Of a DNA stretch of 64,000 nt, positions 23,844 to 35,800 are shown in pieces. How positions within the stretch are numbered: the stretch's first letter is position 1; every line of letters begins with the position of its first letter. The notes beneath the pieces are model-generated. The model worked only from the letters and a program-made list of their open reading frames with translations. It was not told the origin of the DNA and made no database searches. Source of the DNA: Malaya genurostris (lineage: Eukaryota > Arthropoda > Insecta > Diptera > Culicidae); contig NC_080571.1 of NCBI RefSeq assembly GCF_030247185.1, positions 212,911,380-212,975,379 on the forward strand, in the 5' to 3' direction. The position numbers and the translations under genes are program-made.

Positions 23844-26800
23844 ATGGCAGACGCACTGAAGCTGGCCGACATGCAACGGGCTAGCCTCGAGTTTGAGCGG
23901 CAACGGCATCTGGCCAACTGGCTGATCGAATCTAGTCCGCACATGCCGAAACCATCTCCGCAGCAGCAGAAGCAACAGCAACAATTGAATAAGAAAGGCA
24001 AATTCAAGCAAAATCCAATTTTTTTCCTAGCGAAAATAGGCCACAACATGAACTTTACTAGCAACAATAATCCTCCGATAGCCAACAACGTGCTCGGAAG
24101 TAATTCAATAGCATCAACCTTCAACTCTCAGACAAACCTTCCGCTGGCAATAGTGTCCTCGTCCGGACGCGACGGTCACAAACCTAAACTGAGGCGCTTC
24201 AATTCACACGACACTAGCGCTAATATGTTCTCGGTGGCCGAGTTCGAGAATGCCCGCCTTGCGAGGAGAAACGAGTTAGAAAATGCTGCCCTACTGAGGC
24301 AACGACAACGATACAAGTTGAATTCCCTTTCGTCAGGTGGAGATTGTTCCACCGGGGAAAGTAAGGGATCTAAGCTCAGCAACGAATCCACTACTGAACC
24401 TCTGTTTGCCGAGCAGTTTCTTGAAAAGTTCTCATTACCTCGTGTAGTACGGCTTTCCTACACTTCAAACGGTGGCAGCAGCTCCGGTGACCAGACAATG
24501 ACTTCATCCAGTTCGGCTGATTCGACCAGCACGGCTGAGCGGAAGAAAAAGAAGAAATCGTCCATTCCGAGTTCTTCCAACGGAGAGCTATTCTTACTAT
24601 ATCGGTTTATGCGCAACTACAAGCTATACCACGTGTTCAACTCGAAAGCGGGAACTAACCGGAAAAAGGGATACAAAATCCCACAGGATTATCCTGGTGA
24701 GTAAAAGTTTAATTCGCTAGGTAAATCGCATCTCAGTGACATTGGAACGTTAGACACTCTCTCAAAGCTGACCAAACAGAACAATAAAACTGATAGATCG
24801 AATTGAAACGCATAAAGTAGTTGTTTATGTCGTTTTAAAGCAACTTTCAAATTTTAATCAACTTTTGCTTATTAATCTTTTCACAATTATTTTCTCATTG
24901 TAACTACTATGGTATGTACAGAATTGATGAGGAGAGTTAAACTCAAATGAAATGTCTAATGGTTGTAGAGGGAACTCCTGAATTTCATCCTAATCCTGAC
25001 TTCCGATTCCTGAATCACAAGATTATAAGTGTTGAAAATTTTTAAACAGTCAAATAAACGACGACTTAGAAAATCAACGATGTTTCCCAATCTGATATTG
25101 AATCTTTTTCAAAATTCTAGTTTTGTGACTTGTGGGATGGTGTGTGTTAAAAATCCCAACCTCCATATGGCCATATGAGTCACGATAATATTTTCGAAAT
25201 TTTCTTTGGGGACACTACATGCCCTCGCTTGCCCTCACAAAAAAGCGCTGATATAAACTATTTCATTCATTCCATCTATCTCAACCATTTGAAAGTTCCA
25301 CAGTATCTTTAAAAAAGCCTGTTTCAATCCACCTAGTGGTGTAATGGTGCCTTTCTCATTAACATATCACGAGTAATCGATGCAAGTTTCATATTGGACA
25401 TTATGGATAACTGTTTCCGAAACCGGAATCGGGAGACTGACACAGTTGCAGTAAGTTTTTAGGGTCATTATATAGCCAGACTTACAAGTTCGAATAGATT
25501 TTCAATCTGCTTCGAAAATTCCGTAACGAACGAATGTTGTCCTTCAAGGCTTGAATTGTCTCTGGCTTGTCCACATAACACTTATCTTTGACAGCCCCCC
25601 AAAGATAATAGTCTAATGGCATCAAATCACAGCTCCGAGGCGGCCAAACGACATCCGAATTTAGACTGATAATTCGATGCCTGATGATGCCGCCAGACTA
25701 AAATCCGCACCAAACCGTCACTCTCTGAGGAAGAATCGGCTTCTCCATGATAACGTGTGGGTTTTCCGTCCCCCAGATGCGACAATTTTGCTTATTAACA
25801 TACCCGCCGAGATGAAAATGTGCCTCTTCCGAGAAGATGATTTTTTGGCAAAAATCGGCGTCTTCTTCAAGCTGATTTTCAAAGTAAAACTGCACTATTT
25901 TCACGCGTTCCTCAAGCGTAGGAACGTAGCGGAAGGATAAAACTAAGTTTCTGTCAAATCAGAAGTTACATTAAGATTACCAATGTCGAAATAACCGCTA
26001 GTTCAAAAAAAAGTTGAATAGCGGACCCTGTATGTTCTAGCCGAAACGATGAACAAAAAAGTCGACTGCTAAGTATTGCGTGTGTCCAATTTGTGATACT
26101 TGAAGCACAGATAACAGATATACAGGCTTGTACAAAGTTTGTAAATTTTAAATTTTCTATACGTTGGAAACACTACTGCCACCTACTCGACTATTCGCCG
26201 CGATCTTTCTAAACGCTCCACTACGTTCCTGAACGATAACAAAATCGTGTCTGTTATAGAAATATTCCAACTACAACAATTTTAACACTTATCACAAATG
26301 TTGAAAACACCTTTTTTCCATGTCGCGTAAATCACACGAGAATTCGATCGGAATAAAACAAAAACAAATATATCATTTCAACCAACAGCAAAACAAAGAT
26401 CTAGCGTGTAGTGAATGTTGCACCCAAAATTGTATCTCATGTGAAAGTGGCACCCAAATCGTGGTAAAACCTCGTGTCGAGCGTTGAGCATTTCCAATAT
26501 GAGGAATTGGAGAGCCATTTGACTAGTTTTAAAGCAGAGTTTTGGAAGCTCCTAACTACCCTTTTTAATAAATAAACACTACTTGCCTTTATAATACTTA
26601 TCTTCGGGTAAAATAACAACACATTTTCTTTTTATATTAAGAAAACACCCAAGTTTAGTAGGAAAAAGTCGGTCGGGAATGTCAAAGACATTACTGAATG
26701 ACGTGCATACGAATAAAAGCACCGTCGGCACCGGGAAAACTCGGAATATCTGTGGCAACCAAATGGATTTTATTCTGGATCCGAACTTCCAATACATGCA

Positions 26801-29800
26801 CACGCCGACAGCTCTGTCATCGCCGATGAGGAAAACAAAACGTCCCGGAATAATGCGAATAGACTTTAAAACTAACACATATCTTCACATTTCTGCATAT
26901 CTAAAATATTCTCATAAAGACTGTCCCAGAAAGTATGCACGCACTTTGATTTCACTGTAAATAATTCACAGGTGTTAGATATTCAAATTTTATTCGATAT
27001 ACTGACAATATTAGACTACAACAACAGAATATTATTCTCAACATTCGCTACTTAGCCATTGTAGACTAGCTGGCGCATCTTCTTGCGAACGTTCCTCATT
27101 AAATTCCGTACAGACTTCTTGGCGACAAGTATTGACACTTTTTTCCAATCTTTTTCGAACTGTTGAATGGTTTCGACGGCCGAGACATGTTTCCTGAGAT
27201 GTGCCTTCGTTAATGTTCAAAATTCCTCAATTGGTCGAAGTTGTGGGCAATTTTGTGGATTCATGTCTTTTGGGACGAAAGTGACATTTTTGGTAGTATA
27301 CCATTCTACCGCTGATTTCGAGTACTGGCAAGAAGCAAGATCTGGCCAGAAGACAACAGGATCCTTGTGGCTTCGAATCATGGGTAGAAGTCGTTTTTGT
27401 AAACATTCCTTGATGTAAATTTCGCTGTTCATTGAAGCAGTGGTGATGAAGGGTTTCGAAATCTTACCGCAGCTACAAATTGCTTGCCAGACCATAACTT
27501 TCTTACCAAATTTTTCGACTTCAATCGATGTCTCGGACTGGTTGAACACTTACCCTTCTCGCACCGTATAATATTGTGGTCCCGGCAAGGATTTGTAATC
27601 GAGTTTCACGTAGGTTTCGTCGTCCATGATTATGCAGTTCAAATTTCCAGCAAGAATCGTATTGTACAGCTTTCGAACCCTTCTGCTTCTTGTTACGGAC
27701 TACGTTTTTGGTTGTTTCTGCCTCTTATAGGTTCGAAGATTCAAACGTTCTTTAGCACGAAGAACATTGACTTCAAAGTGCCCACTTTTTTGGCCACATC
27801 CCGAACTGAAACCTCCTTCTTTTGCTCGAACGCCTTCAGTATACGGTTATCCAACTGAGGGTTAGCAGGACCTTTTTTTCGACCCGTTTTCGGTTTATCC
27901 TCAAAGGTGTTATCCTCACCGAACTTCCTGATTGCATTTCGCACGGCTTTTTCACTTACTCCTTCCATTTTTGCTATCTTTCTCAGTGACAGTCCGCGTT
28001 CTGTGCAACATTTGTACACAATGTATTGACGTTGTTCTGCTGAAAGTCCACGCATTTCGAAACAAACTAATGAAAAGTAATAAACAACTGCACAAGTGGT
28101 TAGAGAAGAGTGTAAACAACAGGCACAAAAACTGACAGATTCTGAACCATTGCGAAATGGCAGCGGTTTTTGGTTGCGTCCATACTTTCTGGGACAGTCT
28201 ATAAGTGCAAGGTTTAATTTCATTACCAGAGTTGTAATGGTTCACCTCTAATAAAGTACGACGAATCCACGGCACATTTATTTCAACGCACAAATTAATA
28301 TGACAGGGCGAAAGATAGTAAAATATTGTTCGCCTGCAGAAGTACACACTGTACAATAATTTCAATGGAAGAAAGTATCCAAAAGTTCTTTAATAATTAA
28401 TTTACTGATATGAAAAGTCACTGCAAAGCAGAGCCTTGGTATTACATTCCTGTAGTGGAATTTGACCTTTCGTTTCAACAGACTTCGCAGCCGATTCAGA
28501 GTGTACGGAACAATTGCATGGTTGGTGGTACGATACTTACTGACACTACGAATCCTTCCAGGTCGGGGCTCGAACGTACCGCTACTGGCTTGTAAGACCA
28601 GTGTCCTATGCATTGAACATGTCCAATTTGTACATTTTATACTTACCCAGTTGATATCGCAAGAATGCAATGTCGTTTTCTGCATCAAAGCCGTCGTCCG
28701 AGCACGAGAAAGAAAACCAAGTGTCATGAGTACAGGGTCCGGCACTCGAAGTGTAACCAACTTCAGACCGCTCGCGCAGCTGACGCACGGGCATCAGCTC
28801 TCTAGAAATTTGCTAAATGACAGTTCGGAGTTGTATTGTTTACAAGCGCAAGAAAGCATTTTGCCAAAAGTGAACGCGAAAAAAAAAATCAGTGATGGAT
28901 TTAAAACGTAATAGTGTGATTGCTTTATATTTAGATGGAAAATCACAACCAGCGATTGTTCGTGAGCTCAAACACCTTAAAGTGAATAAAGTTTCTGTTT
29001 ATCGCACCATAACTCGTTACAATAATACTGGTAGCATCGCAAAACATCATGGAGGTGGTCATCAAAAGACTGCAACGTCACGTGAGATGGTTCAAAAAGT
29101 GAAGAAGCGACTTGAACGAAATCCTCGACGAAGTGCCAATCAAATGGCAAAAGAACTGAAAATATCCGACCGTAGCATCCGCCGCATACTGAAAAATGAT
29201 CTGAAGGTCAAGCCTTACAAGATCCAAAAGGCGCATGATCTCACACCGAAGCAGCAACAAGTTAGACTTGAGAGAGCGAAGGAGTTGCTTCGTTTGGCCG
29301 AAAGCGGTCAATTTCCGAACATTGTATTTTCTGACGAGAAAATTTTTCCAATTGAGCAATTCGTAAACTCTCAAAACGATAGGGTTTACTTGACCGACCG
29401 ATCATACGAGAATTTGAGTCATCGATTGGCCACCAGGAGGCAGCACCCGCAACAGATAATGGTTTGGGCCGCTGTAACCGCAGATGGGCGCTCTCCAATC
29501 GTTTTCATCGAGCCTGGCGTCAAGGTAAATGCGACATATTATCGGGAAAGTATTCTGGAGGTTGCTTTGAAGCCGTGGGCAGACAAACATTTCGGTGGCA
29601 GACCATGGACGTTTCAGCAGGACTCGGCACCGTCTCACAAAGCTCGAGTGAACCAAGAATGGCTGAAAAACAACGTTCCGAACTTCATCACGTCCACACA
29701 ATGGCTCTCGAATTCACCAGATGCGAATCCAATGGATTATTCTCTTTGGGCCATTTTGGAGAGCAAAGTCCGAACTAAAAGATACACCAGTCTCGAGGCG

Positions 29801-32800
29801 CTGAAAAAAGTTATTGTCCGCGAGTGGGCCTAAATACCTGCAAGTCACATTCGGCAGCTTGCGATTCGTTTTTTGACCGTCTCAAGGCCATAGTCAAGGC
29901 AAAAGGTGGTCATATCGAGCAAAAGTGAATTGATTCTGAATTTTGTATTATTTTTACACATTTTGTACTTTGAATTAAGTAAAAGTAATTTTCCAAACTG
30001 AATTTATGGCCTTTTTAATTGGTTACACTTCGAGTGCCGGACCCTGTATTTCTCTTTAATACTCTTTGATATAAACATTTTAGAAAACTATAGTTTTGAG
30101 TTATTTGTGGTTCAACGCATAGGTCGCTGGTCTTACAAAGCCAATTGTCGTCTCGATCCCCGACCTGTAAGGATTCTTAGTGTCAGTAGGATCGTCGTAC
30201 AAGCCTACACTGAGGAAAAAAATATTTCAAGAATCATAATAATTGCTTATGAAATTTAACCAAAGGAAATTAATATGGATATCATACGATTGCGCTATGA
30301 GAACATAAGTTTTCAATAAACTATGATTTGTATAACGTATTGTTACGAATTCCATTGAGACGACGTATGAATAAAGTATTGGTTTGATCATAAATTTCGT
30401 ATTATAGTCGAATGAAAAACAACATAGTTTAAAGTGACTTCCAAACTATTCTGTTATGAATTTCAATACATATATGCTTAAGATTTTTGTAATTTACCAA
30501 GATGAATTTCATAAAGGCAATGTATAAAAGATGTATGGATTATATTATGTACATTTTATTGTAGTGGAATGAATAAGAAAATTTTATAAAATGATTTCCA
30601 CTTGATTCTGTTATGAATGATGATTTTGTATTCCCCCTATTCTAGATTTCGATCGAATCGAATTATTTCGTTCGGATGTAAAATTTTGCATTCTGTATTT
30701 CGATCGAGTTCGAGTTTTCCATACAAAAGTAACACTCGATTGATACACAGAATGCATATTTTTACATGCGATCGAGATATTCAGATTCAATCGAAATACA
30801 GAATGATGGTGAATACATAATCATCTACATAAAAGTTCAAAATAAAATGGTCGTAAACAAGCATGAGGTTGTATGATTCATTTTGATTTTCAATGCTTCT
30901 TTATTGGAAGCCATTTGTCATATTTGTAATAACTTTCATTCTTACTGTAGGAAAAAATGACATTTAATTCAGTTTTAGTATAAAAATAAGTAATATAAGT
31001 ACATGTATAAAATATAAGTATTTCAAGTAATTTGATCAAATAAACTAAAGTTTTGTTTTCAGGTCTATAATAATAATCATTGCTTATGGTAATAATGTAT
31101 AATGGTGGACTATTAATTAAATCAATACCAACAATGATCAAATTAAATGTGCACTGAGTCGCTGTTTTTGATAAAAAAAAATCATCGTAACCTCCAGTAA
31201 TCCATTTTCTGACTGCTATAAGAACTTTTCCGTTGCGCTCTATAAATTCTTCGTTTTCAAGCAGTGGGTTTTCTGATTCTACCCTGTGAATTACGAACTG
31301 TTTTGAATAACGTGCCTTTATAAGTCCAAGACGAAGCAAAGCTATCCATTTCATTCTCTTCAAACGAATAATCGAATTTCCAACTGACTTCGGCGCGAGA
31401 CAGCACTCGTTCAATTTGTTCTCGTGGCCAGATTACCAACGAAACTGTATCTACACCACACTCTATTTAATACATGATGGAGATATTTTTTAATTTTTGA
31501 ATATTAATATCAAATTACCTGCAAATACAAACAACGCAAGATCCGAATGTAATGTAATGTGTCATTTTTGTTTTCAAATAACGAACGTATGTTTTTTTCA
31601 CGCAAGAATTGCTTATGATGTCCATTAGCGCGTCGTATAATATCCATAACAAAATCGCAAACATTTCGTAAACCAGTCGATGGTAGTTGCATACAATAAA
31701 ATTCACACAACACTTTTCATAATGTTCACTATGGCTTCGTATGAAATTTGAATCATAGTTTTAAGTAACACATTAACATACTTATATTTCCCTTGAAAAT
31801 AAAAAAGAGATGAATAAATATCGTTCATATGAAACGTGTTATGAATATCATCGGTTTAGTTATTATAGTTTTCACTGGTGTGTAATATAAATTTTATTAC
31901 TAAGTAGTACGCATTTTACAAACAAGTTTTTCGAAATCATACATGGCACAGACAGTAAATTTTACAATGTCTTATTGTAATTGTTGCTATAACGTCGTAT
32001 GAAATTCAAATGAAACAGATTTGTGCTCATAAAAAACCGTTCATACGAAACAAGTTATGAATCTCGTACGTTCAGTTTTCTCAGTGCAGAGATGGCTGGA
32101 CCGATTTAAACAAACTCGTTTGAAAGCTACTAATGGGTTGTGAATCAAGTTCGAAGATCAATTGGTTGTCACTTCTGGCTCTGGACATACCTTATGATCA
32201 AAAAAGAACCGGAATTTTCATTTTAAAATTCCCCCGCTTGTCCAATCGGTAAACTTTTATTCTCTCAACGTTGGCAAAACTTTTATACACATTCTGTCAA
32301 ACTTTGACGCATATCGTACGATTAGTTTTTGTTTGGCGTCTATATAAAGAAGTTGAAAAATTTTCGTGTGGCGATTTTTATAATGGATGAAAATTTAGAA
32401 CAACGGCTCGCCTTCGAAGCGCCATTCGGTCGATTGTTGTGCGGTTTCGATGTCATATTCATAGATCCACACCTCATCACCAGTTATGATGCATTCGATG
32501 AATGTGGGGTGACTATCTGCGTTGGAAATCATCTCTTTGGCCACATCAACACGACGCTGTTTTTGAATGAAATTCAGCTTTTTTGGCACCAGCCGAGAAG
32601 CGACGCGTTTCAAACCCAAAACATCAGTTAAAATGTGTTCGGCTAATCCATAAGAGATGCCCAACAACACAGCAATCTCTCTAATCGGTACAGAACGATT
32701 TTGCAACACGATTTGCTTCGCCGATTCAATGTTCTTCAGTAACAGGCGGCCAGGGATCTCATCATGATCCAAGCTTGTACGATCACCTTTGAAGCGTTTA

Positions 32801-35800
32801 TACAACTCGTATGCCTGTGTTTTCCCTAGACACGATTCACCAAAGGCGTTCTCTAACATTTTCAACGTTTCGGAACACTTAAATCCATTTGCAACACAAA
32901 ATTTGATGCACGCACGTTGTACTAAATTTTCATCCATTATAAAAATCGCCACACGAAAATTTTTTAACTTCTTTATATAGACGCCAAACAAAAACTAATC
33001 TTATGATATGCGTCAAAATTTGACAGAAAGTGTATAAAAGTGTTGCCAACGTTGAGAGAATAAAAGTTTACCGATAAGACAAGTGCGGGAATTTTAAAAT
33101 GAAAATTCCGGTTCTTTTTTTATCATAATGTATATTGGTATAAGTGACGTAACCGACAAAACGCGCTTTTTTCTGTCCGCACTTTTTTCCAGAAAGTAAT
33201 ATAATGAGCAAGTTCAAATATTCGCATATTCGGCGTAAGCGAAGTCATGCTTTTCTAACCTAACCGAAACAATCTGAATGGATTTGTGTTGAAAGTCAAC
33301 CCAAATTCGTGTCAATAATAATCCCAATGAAAAAAGTTCACCCTCATTCTGGTTTACGTCCGTATCGACCATACGACGAACGGATACTAATAAACCATTC
33401 TTGTTTTCACTCGAATGAATTCGAACGCGACTCGAATGCTAAGCCATGATGAAATCACTCCAATTTTTGTGATTAAACATATGCGAAACACAAGAATGTA
33501 TGCCAGTTTAGTTTCGTGTATTCGAGCATCATTCGTACGAACGAAAAGTCCTATTCTCGTTTACAGACGAATAGACGAAATGCCATGGTTTGGATTCGTC
33601 ACTTTAATGTTGCGAATCAACCGCTTGAATACATTGAAAACAGTTTAACTTACCAACAAATTTCTTTTCGTATGTAAAGGTGGTTTGCAATCAAATGATA
33701 AATTTGTTTTTTGAATAAAACATTCATACCGTTTTCGTTTTTGAACCTTGACGCGGGCGACTCTGACTCCGAGTAAAACGAACACGTGGTACGCGCCCTA
33801 AACAACAACTCATGAAAAAAAGTAAAAATGAACAAACTTGCATGGATGCGTGGTGCGACCCGAGAAAATTTTCAGAGCGAAACTACGCGATTGGAGTCTG
33901 ATCTAGAGTGACCTCAGGTTGCTAAAACAAACATATCAAACGTTGTTTGGGCGACTCTGGGTCAGCTTTCGGGCTGCTCTGATCAATAAACGAAAACAGT
34001 ATTAGAAAGCATAGTAGTCTTAGTAAATTTTTCTTCCAATTTTTAACGCATCAAATTTTACCATATCTATTAGATACTTTATGGAAAATATGTCATAGGT
34101 AAACATGTTTTATTTTACATTAACTGCATGATTTTACCAATTTAATAAATATGTAGACTATCGAAAACATGACGAAATTACAAGAAAACGCAATATATTT
34201 GTCTCAGATACTACTGATCAGACTGCTATTTTCAGCTGTTTTTCTTAAAGTGCGAAATATAATTTCAAAACTTTATTTACTTTACGACTGAATACTTTGT
34301 TTTTACGACTTGAATAATATTAATCATGACTACGATATTTATTTATTATATAGCGAAAGTATGTGTTCATCGAATAGTCGATACGGACGTAAACAAGCAT
34401 GATGGTACAAAATCTGCGAAAAACAAGTCAAATAACAAATGATAACACACATTTTTCATTACAACTTAAGTCTCTACCAAAATTGATGGTTTAAAGTTGG
34501 ATTGGCGTTGTTCTTATGCATGTACGATGTTTGAAACTGTGATTGATTCGAACGTAAACGGATATACGAATTTGACATATTTTCGGACGTAACGCATACG
34601 GCCGTAAATAAGAATGAGGGTGATGTTTTAATGAGACTGTTTGAATGATAAGAGAAAGACATTGTCACACCACTAGGGATTAAGAAGAGGGTTTTTTTGG
34701 TCGAACACAGATTTTTGACTCATTAAACCCACCGTGTTTTGGTTGTATGTTCCAAACAAATAAATGTTTAATGTTGTGAATTATCTTAATTAATGTAACG
34801 TCATCAAGAAACATTCACGAAGGGCGTCGTTGATACAAGCCATATTCGATCCGGGTTTTCCATTTATTAAAAAAAATCGGTAAATAATTCTGTTTTTTTT
34901 TTAATATTTATATTTATGTTTATTGAAATAATATTGAACCAGATATATCGTATCTTATGTATTAGTTCTTAAATCTAAGCAGCCTTCTTTGCGAAAGAAA
35001 AGAAAACGTTTTTCAGCCATATGTTTGACAATCAGAGGCGTTCCCTATTATTACCCCGCCTTATTAGAGATGCTTCCTGAAATAGACATAGAAGAAAAGA
35101 TTTATGTACTGAGAATTACATGTTATAATCTACAATTATATAACGATCGAATAAAATGAAGACATGAAACTGGTCGTATGGCTCCGCCTTCAGACATTAT
35201 TCAGAAACGATGTACGAACAAGAGACTCCTCACAATCGACGACATACAACTGATCCAAATAAGAATGATGTGCACCATCCTATGAATTATATTTGCCTCT
35301 TGGGAAGCTCTTTGTATTATGTACTATTTTTAATACAAGTATAGCAACCGTTTAATCACTTTTCTTTATTAGGTTATTTCTCATTTCTCAACGACAAAGG
35401 AACTCAAACGGTCACTGTGTACACGACCATTGTTCAACTGGTGCGGGAACGCGTATACAAATTCCTGTCGCTCGAAAATCTCTCAGCGTACACCGAATCC
35501 CAAGGTAGGCATACACCCCTTACCAAACCGCGTAATCTCATTCTAATCCAAACCAATACAGACAATTTTAGCCAAAAAACACACTACGTCAAGGCAACGG
35601 CTAAGGCAGGACAAGTTTATCGCTTGCTAGCGGTTTTTCAGGATGGGGACCACAAGTCATCCTCTAGTCAAAAGGATTTCGCTTCTCTGAACAGCAGCGG
35701 GGGCGGCACAGAGAAGGAACGTGGCAAGTATGCTCAGTTACTCGGTGATAACAGACAGGTATGGTTGTTTGTGGATTTTCAGGATTTTATACTTTTTCTA

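Larger units (their letters stand above)
24697..35372 (+). other. First coding intron of the CABIT gene
   Basis: Donor g|gtgagt at 24697 and acceptor ttctttattag ending at 35372, phase 1. At 10,676 bp it is far longer than the three following introns (57, 68 and 61 bp). It carries most of the recognisable DNA transposons of the window: a mariner fragment, an ITmD37E relic, a DD37D element, a CACTGAG-ended element, a foldback mariner and MITEs, plus two SINEs. The stretches 24697-25490, 26031-26660 and 34410-35372 show no element that I recognise. Confidence 0.8.

Noticed and set aside
28606..28794. Possible minus-strand exon reading DTWFSFSCSDDGFDAEND up to a good donor (ctgg|gtaagt)
   Set aside because: Too short. 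The upstream part is cut by the DD37D insertion, there is no acceptor or partner exon, and it sits between two SINEs.
30890..31439. Minus-strand frames inside the CACTGAG-ended element (for example one starting VIWPREQIERVLSRAE)
   Set aside because: Codon-like in part, but two overlapping frames compete. The attractive donor at 31518 does not join either in phase, and no family is recognised. Left as part of the element.
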